Shown piece by piece: positions 27,997 to 36,265 of a DNA stretch of 64,000 bases. The notes under the pieces were generated by a model, which saw only the letters and a list, made by a program, of their open reading frames with translations, had not been told where the DNA came from and made no database searches. The stretch's first letter is position 1, and each line of letters starts with the position of its first letter. Origin of the DNA: Enterocloster lavalensis (GTDB taxonomy: Bacteria > Bacillota > Clostridia > Lachnospirales > Lachnospiraceae); contig NZ_CABJCG010000010.1 in assembly GCF_902364025.1 (NCBI RefSeq), positions 62,001-126,000 on the forward strand. Direction: 5' to 3'. The position numbers were made by a program, and so were the translations under genes.

Positions 27997-28064
27997 TGGA
28001 TCAGACGAGGTGAGGGGGACGCGGGAGCTGGGAAGGGGGGACTGGCGGGAGAGAGTCCGCCGGG

Positions 28065-28178
28065 AAGCCTGGGGCCGCGCGCGGCCCCAGGCTTTGTGGC
28101 TGTCGCCACACAGGGGACCTTAGAAAAGTGCCCGGGAACGTGCGAGCACGCTCCCGGACCCTTCCCTAAGGCCCCCTG
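28065..28178. terminator. Intergenic hairpin array after the GT2 operon
   Basis: The gap 27997-28322 holds three stems and no gene: a perfect 14-base palindrome arm pair (28065-28078/28081-28094), a small TGTGGC/GCCACA hairpin (28095-28110), and a nested structure 28111-28178 whose outer arms are CAGGGG-CCTTAG and CTAAGG-CCCCTG. The first stem could end transcription, although no long T-run follows. The CCTTAG/CTAAGG arms recall the repeats near 22.5 kb. Confidence 0.6.
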
Positions 28179-28322
28179 CCCGGCTCGTAGTCGGAAAAAA
28201 TTAAGATATTTTTTATAGTCAAGCCTTGACAGATCATGTATAATATACAGGATATTCGGAGTTTTTTGAGCGGATTTTGCGGCGGCGGGGGTTGGCCGGG
28301 AATTAGGGTGAGATGAGATAGA

Positions 28323-29738
28323 ATGATTAAGGATAATCAAAAGACATTGAACCGGCTGCATGTGGTGCTGGACGCGCTGTTTATTGTGGTGACGTACAGC
28401 CTGGTGTGGCTGATTATGATCAGCGGTAAGGTGCTGCCTGTGACGGAGGGCGTTGTCCCGGCGCAGTATTATTTCGCAGCGCTGCTTTTTATTGTTCCGG
28501 TGTATCTGCTGCTGTACGGCGGATTTCACCTGTATGCGCCGAAACGGGTTCAGGGCCGGCGCCTGGAGTTTGCTAATATCTGTAAGGCCAATATTATCGG
28601 CCTGATGCTGATTACGTTTGTGCTGTTTGCAGCGCGTAAGAACGGCTACCTGTACCATTTTTCTACAAAAATGATTCTGGCGTTCTTTGCGCTGAATATT
28701 GTGATGCAGGCCCTGGAGCGGAATGCGATCCGCCTGTTCCTGCGTTCCATGCGCTCCAACGGCTTTAATCTGAAACACATTCTGCTGATCGGCTACAGCC
28801 GGGCGGCGGAAGGGTTCGTGGACCGGGTCTGCGTTAACCCGGAGTGGGGATATCAGATCCGTGGGATTTTGGACGACCATCAGCCGGCGGGTTATGCCTA
28901 CAAGGGAGTGGAGGTGCTGGGCCCGATTGCCAATCTGGAGGTGTTCCTGGCGTCCAATACGCTGGATGAGATTGCGATCACCCTCAGCATCAAGGAGTAT
29001 ATGAATCTGGAGGAGATTGTGGCCGCCTGCGAGAAGTCGGGGGTTCACACCAAATTTATTCCGGATTACAATAATATGATACCGACCATACCGTTTATGG
29101 AGGACCTGCAGGGCCTTCCGATTATCCATATCCGCCACGTGCCGTTGACGAATATGTTCAACGCCACCATGAAGCGGCTGGTGGATATTGCGGGGGCTGT
29201 GTTTGGTCTGGTTATTTTTTCGCCCATTATGCTGGTTACGGCCCTGCTGGTCAAGGTAACTTCTCCGGGACCGGTGCTGTACAGCCAGGAACGGGTGGGA
29301 CTGCACAACCATACGTTTAAAATGTATAAATTCCGTTCCATGGAGGTCCAGGATCCTAAAAAGGAGCGGAGTCAGTGGACGACTCCTCATGATCCCAGAG
29401 TGACTCCCATCGGGAAGTTTATCCGCAAGACAAGCATCGATGAGATGCCGCAGTTTTTCAACATTCTGGTCGGGGACATGAGTCTGGTGGGGCCCAGGCC
29501 GGAGCGGCCGCTGTTTGTGGAGAAGTTTAAGGAAGAAATTCCGCGCTATATGATCAAGCACCAGGTGCGTCCGGGATTGACCGGCTGGGCGCAGGTCAAC
29601 GGCTACCGGGGGGATACCTCCATTACGAAGCGGATTGAACACGACCTTTACTATATCGAAAACTGGAGCCTGGGATTTGATTTTAAAATTATGTTTTTGA
29701 CGATCTTTAAAGGCTTTATCAATAAAAACGCATATTAA
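28323..29738 (+). CDS. Undecaprenyl-phosphate glycosylphosphotransferase (WcaJ-type initiating enzyme)
   Basis: 471 residues. Four N-terminal membrane segments, a nucleotide-binding-like middle domain ('HILLIGYSRAAEGF') and a C-terminal bacterial sugar-transferase domain. The latter has the re-entrant 'KRLVDIAGAVFGLVIFSPIM', then 'SPGPVLYSQERVG', 'MYKFRSM', 'TSIDEMPQFFNILVGDMS' with 'LVGPRPE', and 'RPGLTGWAQVNGYRGD'. The enzyme moves a hexose-phosphate from a nucleotide sugar to undecaprenyl phosphate and starts the repeat unit of the polymer built by the upstream GT2 proteins. Confidence 0.93.
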   Translation: MIKDNQKTLNRLHVVLDALFIVVTYSLVWLIMISGKVLPVTEGVVPAQYYFAALLFIVPVYLLLYGGFHLYAPKRVQGRRLEFANICKANIIGLMLITFVLFAARKNGYLYHFSTKMILAFFALNIVMQALERNAIRLFLRSMRSNGFNLKHILLIGYSRAAEGFVDRVCVNPEWGYQIRGILDDHQPAGYAYKGVEVLGPIANLEVFLASNTLDEIAITLSIKEYMNLEEIVAACEKSGVHTKFIPDYNNMIPTIPFMEDLQGLPIIHIRHVPLTNMFNATMKRLVDIAGAVFGLVIFSPIMLVTALLVKVTSPGPVLYSQERVGLHNHTFKMYKFRSMEVQDPKKERSQWTTPHDPRVTPIGKFIRKTSIDEMPQFFNILVGDMSLVGPRPERPLFVEKFKEEIPRYMIKHQVRPGLTGWAQVNGYRGDTSITKRIEHDLYYIENWSLGFDFKIMFLTIFKGFINKNAY

Positions 29739-29824
29739 TTGTATGGGAAAACACATACTATTGATACCCAAGTGGTGTGCGCGGCAGGTATGATGGTGCA
29801 CGCGCAATGGAATGAGGATGACGC

Positions 29825-32662
29825 ATGAATCGTGAGTTTGAGAGTGGAAATGGATTTGATCAGGAGGAGATGAACGGCGCAGGGCAGAGCCGCCGCAGAC
29901 CGGCGGCTGGCCGGCAGGCGGACAGCGCTGCCGCGGGCAGGCCGTCGGGGATAGAGCGCCCGGCGAGGCCGGCAGGCGGGGATTCGGCTGGCCGTACATC
30001 CGGAACCTATAGGACGGCGGGCCGCGCGGAGTACGGTGCGGGAGAAGCAGGCGCAGCCAGACGTCCGGCGGGAAGCGCGGGTCAGACAGCGGCGGGAGAC
30101 ACGGCCGGGCGGAGAACAGCGGCCGCGGCCGGGGGAAGGCCGGACGCCGCCCGTTCAAGACGCGCGGATGCAGGGGCTGCGGGCGGTTACGCCGGCGGCC
30201 GCGCTGCGCTTCAGGGAGCGGCCGGACGGACCGCGGCGGCTGCGAGCGCGGATGGCCGGACCGGAGCCAATGGGCTTGGAACCGGCGGTCGGACTGCGGC
30301 TGGAGCTGCGGGTGCGGGAAGCCGCGCTGCCGGAGGTGCAGCGCCGTCCGGAAGCAGAGGCCAGATGGCGGGCGGAAGCGGCGGAGTTGGAGCGAGAGGC
30401 CAGATGGCGGGCGGAAGCGCTGTTACCGGAGCGAGGAGCCAGGCAGCGGGAGGAAGCGCCGGAGTTGGAGCGAGAGGCCAGATGGCGGGCGGAAGCGCTG
30501 TTGCCGGAGCGAGAGGCCAGATGGCGGGCGGAAGCACCGCCGCCGGAGCGAGAGGCCAGATGGCGGGCGGAAGCGCTGTTGCCGGAGCGAGAGGCCAGGC
30601 AGCGGGCGGAAGCACCGCCGCCGGAACGAGAACCCAGGCAGCCAACGGAAGCACTGCCGCCGGTGCGAAAACTCCGGCAGCGGGCAGAACCGCCGCCGGA
30701 GCGAGAACCCAGGCAGCAGGCGGAACCGCCGCCGGGCCAAGAACCCAGTCCCCTAACGGAACCACGGCCGGTTCAAGACCCCAGACGCCCGGTGCGGGCG
30801 CAACCGGCGCCCGGCGCGCCGGGCAGCCCGGCAATGTTCCGGGAACCGCCACTGCGGCAGGCAGACAGGGCGCAGCCGCGGGGCAGCGCGCTGCCGGTGG
30901 AGACCGCCCGCGTTTTAAAGGCGAGACTGGCGGGGCGGTAGGCGCCAGAGCGGCCGGAAACGGAACCGACGGCTGGATCGATCTGGATGAGAGCGGCCCA
31001 AAGACGGACCGCAAAGGGGGCGGCTCCGGAAACGGAGGCAACCGCGGAACCGGCGGAGGCCGGGGAAATGGCGGGGGAAGCGGCAAGCAGAGCTCAGAGA
31101 ACCGCTATTGGCGCAAAGTGATGATCGGCGTGATCGTGGTGGAGCTGCTGTTCCTGGCATTACTGTTCCTGGTGATCGTGCCCGTCAAAAAGAAGCTGAA
31201 CTCGATTCAGCGCAACCCCAACATCAACATGGCGGAGATGACGAACCCGAACCTGTCCTACGAGAAAGTGGAAAGTATGAAGGGGTTCTGGACTGTGGCG
31301 CTGTTCGGCGTTGACAGCCGGAACAATTCCCTGGGCAAGGGGAACAACGCGGACGTAAACATTATCTGCAACATAAATCAGGATTCGGGCGAGATCAAAC
31401 TGGTCAGCGTGTTCCGCGATTCGTATCTGAACATAGATGAGGAAGGAAGCTATAATAAGATCAACCAGGCGTATTTCAAGGGTGGCCCGGATCAGGCGGT
31501 CAAGGCGCTGAACCGGAACCTGGATCTGGAGATTGACGATTATGCCGTGTTCAACTGGAAGGCCGTTATCGACGCCATCAACATTCTGGGCGGTGTGGAC
31601 ATCGAGCTGAGCAAGGCGGAGTTCTACTACATCAATGCATTTATCACAGAGACGGTGCAGGCCACCGGAGTCGGCTCCGTACAGTTGACCCACGCGGGCA
31701 TGAATCATATGGACGGCGTTCAGGCGGTGGCTTATGCCAGACTGAGAAAGATGGACACGGACTTTGCCAGAACGGAGCGCCAGAGAAAGGTCATTCAGCT
31801 GGCCTTTGACAAGCTGAAAAAAGCGGATTTTGCGGTTGTGAACAACGTTATGGAGGTTGTGCTGGGCCAGATCGAGAGCAGCGTGGACTTAAACGATCTG
31901 ATCCCCCTGGCGAAAACCGTGACCAAATTCTATATCGGGGAGACAACAGGCTTCCCCCAGGCCAGAGGCGACCTCAACATGGGGAAAAAGGGCGACTGCG
32001 TAATTCCGCAGACGCTGGAGAGCAATGTGGTGCTGCTGCATCAGTTCCTGTTTGGGGATGATAATTACGAGCCCAGTGAAATGGTCAAAAAGATCAGTTC
32101 CAAGATCGCGGCGGACTCGGGACTTTATAAAGAAGGTAAACCCATAGACCACGTGGGCACGGACGGCGGATATATTCCTAAACCGACCCAGGCGCCCAAG
32201 GCCACAACGGCTGCGGAGACGGAGGAGGAGAACGAGGAGAAAACCACCGCGTTCGAGACGGAACCCGGTATTATCGACGGGGAATTCCCGGACGGCCTGG
32301 AGCTGGAAACAGACGAATTCGGCAATGTGATCGACCCGCCGGAGGACGAAGATCCGCGGTACCCGGGCGGAACCGGCACATACCCCGGCGGAGGAACCGG
32401 CAGCTACCCGGGAGGCGGAACCAGACCGTCACAGCCCGGCAGCGACAGGCCCACGTCTTCCAGCACGGCGGCTTATCCGGGCGCAGGGGCGACAACCTCA
32501 CCGGACGATGTATCCGGCCCCGGAGCGGCGACGGCGCCCACCAGGTCCCCGTACAACAATAACCCGACTGTACCTTCAACCACCAGGGCGTCGGAACCCA
32601 CGGAGAACAACAGCACGGGAGGCCCCGGATCAGTGATTTTGGGCCCGGGCGGGAACGGTTGA
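29825..32662 (+). CDS. LytR-CpsA-Psr family protein with long repeat-rich N-terminal tail
   Basis: 945 residues. A cytoplasmic Ala/Gly/Arg-rich tail (1-425) comes before one membrane segment (about 430-452) and an LCP domain (about 489-690). The LCP landmarks are 'VALFGVDSRN', 'VSVFRDSYLNI', and 'AYARLRKMDTDFARTERQR' with the conserved Arg/Asp set. LCP enzymes move undecaprenyl-linked polymers to peptidoglycan. Residues 177-325 are about twelve copies of a 12-13-residue repeat (RGQMAGGSAVAGA-like). The C-terminal tail (780-945) is Pro/Gly/Thr-rich. Directly after the initiating transferase, it probably attaches this cluster's polymer to the wall. The start at 29825 is the first ATG, with GAGGATGACGC upstream. 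Confidence 0.9.
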   Translation: MNREFESGNGFDQEEMNGAGQSRRRPAAGRQADSAAAGRPSGIERPARPAGGDSAGRTSGTYRTAGRAEYGAGEAGAARRPAGSAGQTAAGDTAGRRTAAAAGGRPDAARSRRADAGAAGGYAGGRAALQGAAGRTAAAASADGRTGANGLGTGGRTAAGAAGAGSRAAGGAAPSGSRGQMAGGSGGVGARGQMAGGSAVTGARSQAAGGSAGVGARGQMAGGSAVAGARGQMAGGSTAAGARGQMAGGSAVAGARGQAAGGSTAAGTRTQAANGSTAAGAKTPAAGRTAAGARTQAAGGTAAGPRTQSPNGTTAGSRPQTPGAGATGARRAGQPGNVPGTATAAGRQGAAAGQRAAGGDRPRFKGETGGAVGARAAGNGTDGWIDLDESGPKTDRKGGGSGNGGNRGTGGGRGNGGGSGKQSSENRYWRKVMIGVIVVELLFLALLFLVIVPVKKKLNSIQRNPNINMAEMTNPNLSYEKVESMKGFWTVALFGVDSRNNSLGKGNNADVNIICNINQDSGEIKLVSVFRDSYLNIDEEGSYNKINQAYFKGGPDQAVKALNRNLDLEIDDYAVFNWKAVIDAINILGGVDIELSKAEFYYINAFITETVQATGVGSVQLTHAGMNHMDGVQAVAYARLRKMDTDFARTERQRKVIQLAFDKLKKADFAVVNNVMEVVLGQIESSVDLNDLIPLAKTVTKFYIGETTGFPQARGDLNMGKKGDCVIPQTLESNVVLLHQFLFGDDNYEPSEMVKKISSKIAADSGLYKEGKPIDHVGTDGGYIPKPTQAPKATTAAETEEENEEKTTAFETEPGIIDGEFPDGLELETDEFGNVIDPPEDEDPRYPGGTGTYPGGGTGSYPGGGTRPSQPGSDRPTSSSTAAYPGAGATTSPDDVSGPGAATAPTRSPYNNNPTVPSTTRASEPTENNSTGGPGSVILGPGGNG
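30355..30800 (+). repeat. Coding tandem repeat, about 12 copies of a 36-39-base unit
   Basis: Within the LCP gene a unit beginning around GGCCAGATGGCGGGCGGAAG recurs every 39 bases and then every 36 bases in the last four copies. It encodes R-G-Q-M/A-A-G-G-S-x-x-x-G-A. Drift grows towards the 3' end, as in slippage-expanded repeats. Confidence 0.8.
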
Positions 32663-32693
32663 ACCGGTGAATAAAATACAGAACCACGTGCCA

Positions 32694-32721
32694 CAGGGCG
32701 CCAGCACAAGCTGGCGCCCTG
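32694..32721 (+). terminator. Intrinsic terminator after the LCP gene
   Basis: A perfect 12-base stem, CAGGGCGCCAGC (32694-32705) and GCTGGCGCCCTG (32710-32721), with loop ACAA, then TTTGGTTG on the plus strand. It sits between the LCP gene and the convergent LysR gene and may serve both. Confidence 0.85.
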
Positions 32722-32755
32722 TTTGGTTGTGGACTCAGAAATATTCGGGAATTTC

Positions 32756-33640
32756 TCAGAGGCACGAAAGCCTTCTGGAGAGGAACGCGATAAACTGCTG
32801 TTCGCGCAGGTTCAGCTCGTAGAGCTGGAACTTGATCAGACAGATTGCCACCGGTTCGCCGTCCGTCAGGGGTTTGCTGACGCAGTCCATGGTTTCCAAG
32901 TTGCCCGGATGGATGAGCCCGGCTAACAGGTAACCGCCCTTGCAGACCGCGTCGTAGGATGTGCCCCGGTCCGACACATAGAGGGTATTTTGCCGCCCGT
33001 CCGACAGGCTGAGGCGGTCGTCGGTGTCCAGATTGACGTCCGTCACAGTGGGGTAACAGCTTAAGTCCGCCCTGGTTACCCGGGCGGCGCCCGCCAAAGG
33101 GTGGGAGCGGGACATGTACACATGCATGGGAATGTGCTGCTTCATTACGGTGAAATCCAGCTTGTAATCGCTGGCCAGCTGGCTGTATTTGGGAAGCTGG
33201 CTTTCCAGCATCATCAAAATGCCGATCCGGCAGCGCCGGTTCACGATACCGGTCATGGTCTCCTTCAGACCGCTCTCCAGAAAGGTGTCGCTGCATTTGG
33301 CGGGATAGAGCTCTTTGTAATCCAGAAAATATTGGAAAATGTTGGAGGACGGGGTGCAGCAGATGGTCAGCGTGTTCCGGTCCCGGAAAATATCGGGCAC
33401 GTCCAGAATGCTGCTCCAGTTTTTTACAATTTTTTCGGCATTTTCCAGAAAATACCGCCCCTCGTCGGTGGCGGTCAGGCCGGAGGGCGTGCGGATGAAC
33501 ACGGCATAGCCGATCTCGCTCTCCACGTTTTTGATGATACTGCTCAAGTGTGACTGGGAAATGTACACGTTCTGGGCCGCCTTGTTGATGGAGCGGCATT
33601 TGTAAGCCTCCAATATGTACGCCAGGTTTTTGATATCCAT
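32756..33640 (-). CDS. LysR-family transcriptional regulator
   Basis: 294 residues. The N-terminal winged helix-turn-helix is clear: 'MDIKNLAYILEAYKCRSINKAAQNVYISQSHLSSIIKNVE', split here by the usual AAxxLxxSQ-like motif (AAQNVYISQSHLS). The rest is a periplasmic-binding-like effector domain. It is divergent from the AbgT-transporter operon, the normal arrangement for a LysR activator of its neighbour. A candidate LysR box lies in the gap (33662-33680). The effector is unknown; it may be the substrate of the operon. Confidence 0.92.
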   Translation of the reverse strand: MDIKNLAYILEAYKCRSINKAAQNVYISQSHLSSIIKNVESEIGYAVFIRTPSGLTATDEGRYFLENAEKIVKNWSSILDVPDIFRDRNTLTICCTPSSNIFQYFLDYKELYPAKCSDTFLESGLKETMTGIVNRRCRIGILMMLESQLPKYSQLASDYKLDFTVMKQHIPMHVYMSRSHPLAGAARVTRADLSCYPTVTDVNLDTDDRLSLSDGRQNTLYVSDRGTSYDAVCKGGYLLAGLIHPGNLETMDCVSKPLTDGEPVAICLIKFQLYELNLREQQFIAFLSRRLSCL

Positions 33641-33660
33641 AAGATTCCCATTGCCCCCCG

Positions 33661-33681
33661 CTTATCTGTATTTGAGATAAC
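33661..33681. promoter_or_regulatory. Candidate LysR-type operator
   Basis: TTATCT (33662-33667), a 7-base spacer and AGATAA (33675-33680) form a 6-7-6 inverted repeat with the T-N11-A character of LysR boxes, 20 bases upstream of the LysR start in the divergent gap 33641-33874. Confidence 0.5.
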
Positions 33682-33874
33682 CTATCCACGATCCGTATTA
33701 GTAAAACCATCCGTCATATGCTAAGATTGATGATACAAGACCGGCAGCCGCAGGCCGTCGATCAGGGATACGTTTCCCTAATTATAACATAAAAAGCCGG
33801 GCCGGCAAGGGAATTCAAAGGCAAGGGAAGCTTTCTTCTGCAGAGAAGGCAACCCGAACATAGGAGGGTAACAA

Positions 33875-35476
33875 ATGAGTAAGAATGTAGCTGTAGCTGC
33901 TGCGCGGGATGGAAAAAAATCCCGTGTGGACAGGATACTGGACTCCATCGAACGCGCTGGAAACGCTCTGCCCCATCCGTTCATTCTGTTTATGATCCTG
34001 TCCGGCATCATACTGGTATTGTCGCTTGTCATGTCCAGGGCCGGGGTTTCTGTGACCGCCCTGTCCGCCACCAACGGAGGCAGCGAGACTGCTGAGACGG
34101 TGTTTACCATTCAAAACCTGGTGACCAAAGACTATCTGTTAAATCTGGTCATCAATTTCCCGCAGACCTTTATCTCCTTCGGCCCGTTAAAGACCGCCCT
34201 GGTGGTGATCATCAGCATCGCGGTGGCGGAGCGCTCCGGCCTGCTGTCCGCGTTTGTGCGCCGGGTCCTGCTGGGGGCCTCCCCCACCTGGATGATGCTG
34301 ATCATCGCCTTTATCGCGGTCAACGGCAATCTCCTGGCGGACGTGGCCGTGGTGGTGCTGCCGCCGCTCTCCGGCGCGATTTTCGCCGCCATGGGCTTTA
34401 ACCCCTGGCTGGGAATCACCCTCTCCTACATCGGAGCCACTGCTGCCAACTCGGCCACCATCGTGATCACCAGCACGGACATCAACCTGGCCGCCGTGAC
34501 CCAGCAGATCACCGGAAATCTGGGGATCAGCGCCCCGGTGAATCCGCTGATGAACTGGTATTTCATCATGGTCAGCACATTCCTCATCACGATCACCATG
34601 GTGGTGGTCAGCAAAACCATCATGAAGAACAAGCTTCCGCTGCGGGACCCCAACGCCAATTTAACCGGCGGGGGGAGCACGATGATCTCGGACAGCCAGC
34701 TGACGCCGGCCGAGCTTAAGGGCCTGCGGGCCGCGGGGATTTTTTCTCTGGTCTATTTCGGCTTTCTGGCCTTTATGACCATTCCGTCCGGCGGCCTGCT
34801 CCGGTCCCCGGAGGGCACCATTCTGCCCACGTCGCCGTTTTTGAACGGCCTGGTGATGATCATCACCCTGTACTTCATTTTCGCCGGTATCATTTACGGC
34901 AAGGTGTCGGGAAGCCTGAAAAGCCTTCAGGACCTGCCGGACATGATGGCGAAAGGAATCACGGATGTGTCCGGGTTCATTGTCATCATCCTCAGCGCCA
35001 GCATCATGATCCAGGTATTCTCGGACAGCCACATCGGCGATATGATCGGCGCTGCCGGCGGCCAGTTCCTCAAGGACTTTAACATCGGCCCCACCGCCGC
35101 CCTGGTGGGACTGATCCTGATCACCATGTTCTCCAACCTGTTTGTGATCAGCGGACTGACCAAATGGCTCTTGTTTGCGCCGGTGTTCATCCCGCTGTTC
35201 GCGTCCATCGGCGTGTCTCCCGCGGTGATCCAGATGACCTACCGGATCGGCGACGCCATCACCAACTCGATCTGCCCGATGAACGCCATGCTGGGCGCGA
35301 TTATCGGCTATTACACGCTCTGGAAACCCAAGGGCTATGGCAAGGTGGGCCTGGGAACCATCATGGTTCTGGCGCTGCCCTACACTGTGGCCATCGCCGT
35401 GGTGCTGATCCTGCAGTTCCTGGTCTGGATGCTGTTTAAGCTCCCGTTAGGACCCGGCGCGGGAGTCTTTATGTAA
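33875..35476 (+). CDS. AbgT-family transporter
   Basis: 533 residues with about twelve membrane segments and AbgT-family signatures: N-terminal 'ALPHPFILFMILSG', the 'AVNGNLLADVAVVVLPPLSG' loop, 'GATAANSATIVITSTDINL', and a matching C-terminal 'YRIGDAITNSICPMNAMLG'. E. coli AbgT imports p-aminobenzoyl-glutamate; homologues have been reported to export drugs. AGGAGG lies 8 bases before the ATG. It leads a three-gene operon with a PyrK-like and a DHODH-like protein, so it probably brings in the operon's substrate. Confidence 0.92.
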   Translation: MSKNVAVAAARDGKKSRVDRILDSIERAGNALPHPFILFMILSGIILVLSLVMSRAGVSVTALSATNGGSETAETVFTIQNLVTKDYLLNLVINFPQTFISFGPLKTALVVIISIAVAERSGLLSAFVRRVLLGASPTWMMLIIAFIAVNGNLLADVAVVVLPPLSGAIFAAMGFNPWLGITLSYIGATAANSATIVITSTDINLAAVTQQITGNLGISAPVNPLMNWYFIMVSTFLITITMVVVSKTIMKNKLPLRDPNANLTGGGSTMISDSQLTPAELKGLRAAGIFSLVYFGFLAFMTIPSGGLLRSPEGTILPTSPFLNGLVMIITLYFIFAGIIYGKVSGSLKSLQDLPDMMAKGITDVSGFIVIILSASIMIQVFSDSHIGDMIGAAGGQFLKDFNIGPTAALVGLILITMFSNLFVISGLTKWLLFAPVFIPLFASIGVSPAVIQMTYRIGDAITNSICPMNAMLGAIIGYYTLWKPKGYGKVGLGTIMVLALPYTVAIAVVLILQFLVWMLFKLPLGPGAGVFM

Positions 35477-35504
35477 ATCATGCAGCTATGAAACGGAGGA
35501 ATCT

Positions 35505-36251
35505 ATGCCTTTCAAACATAATAACATCGTAGAGACGCGCGTCTTGGAGGTCCGGGAGCTTGGAGGACCGGGAATACGCTGCTGGAAGGAAATTCTGGTG
35601 GAGTACCCGGAGATTTCCTTTGGCCCGGGGCAGTTTGTCATGATCCGAATGGACTGCGGCCCCACCTGCTGGGCTTATCCCTACATGCTTCAGAAACGCA
35701 CGGATCAGGGATTTGCGGTCTGCGCGGTGGAACATTCATCCCTGTATGAGGCGCAGCCCGGAACCCCGCTGGTGGTCTGGGGAGCCAACGGCCGCGCGGT
35801 GCGGCCCGGCGCGGACACGGTTGTTTTGTCCCAGTCCGCCACCTGGTTTCTCGCCGCTCCATTTCTGGAAGCGGAGCCCCGGTGCAGGCAGATCGTGCTG
35901 TGCGATCCGATGGACAGGGAATTTCTGGAAAAAAATCCGTCCGTACGCCCGGTGGAATCGGTGGAGGAGATGGCGCGGGAGCTGGAGCTGACACGGCCCG
36001 GCGCGGTGGCCGCCGCGCTCAACATCCCTGTCCTGCTTAAGCTTACCGCTGTCTGGGACCGGCCGCAGCATCTGCCTTTTGACGTGTTCGCCGCCACCAG
36101 GATCAGCTGCGGGGTGGGAGGCTGCAAGAGCTGTTACCTGCACAGCCAATCCATCCGGCTGGGAATACCCGTGTGCTGCAGCGGCCCCTACCTGCCCTAC
36201 GAGCGGGTGGACTTTGAGACGGACCGCCGCTGTTTCCACACATTTGAATAG
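35505..36251 (+). CDS. PyrK-like electron-transfer subunit (FAD, 2Fe-2S)
   Basis: 248 residues. The N-terminal ferredoxin-reductase-like barrel has 'FGPGQFVMIRMD', and the C-terminal cysteine set is C202-x4-C207-x2-C210-x13-C224 (C225 adjacent), which matches PyrK iron-sulfur ligands. The NAD-binding glycine-rich segment in the middle is eroded ('VVLSQSATWFLAAP' in place of GGGxGxxP), so NAD binding is doubtful. PyrK passes electrons between NADH and the flavin of DHODH class 1B. The partner here is the next gene, 14 bases downstream. Confidence 0.85.
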   Translation: MPFKHNNIVETRVLEVRELGGPGIRCWKEILVEYPEISFGPGQFVMIRMDCGPTCWAYPYMLQKRTDQGFAVCAVEHSSLYEAQPGTPLVVWGANGRAVRPGADTVVLSQSATWFLAAPFLEAEPRCRQIVLCDPMDREFLEKNPSVRPVESVEEMARELELTRPGAVAAALNIPVLLKLTAVWDRPQHLPFDVFAATRISCGVGGCKSCYLHSQSIRLGIPVCCSGPYLPYERVDFETDRRCFHTFE

Positions 36252-36265
36252 ACAGGGGGAACGAT

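Noticed and set aside
27912..30158. 748-residue minus-strand frame
   Set aside because: It covers the GT2 end, the hairpin region and the initiating transferase, has Arg/Pro/His-rich composition and no recognisable domain; it is a shadow of GC-rich plus-strand genes.
30036..30941. Long open frame (301 residues) overlapping the LCP gene in another frame, and a matching minus-strand frame
   Set aside because: It consists of the same tandem repeat read out of frame; GC-rich repeats keep all frames open. No ribosome site and no domain.
32271..33710. 479-residue minus-strand frame overlapping the LysR gene
   Set aside because: Out of frame with the LysR helix-turn-helix and overlapping the LCP gene end; no domain.
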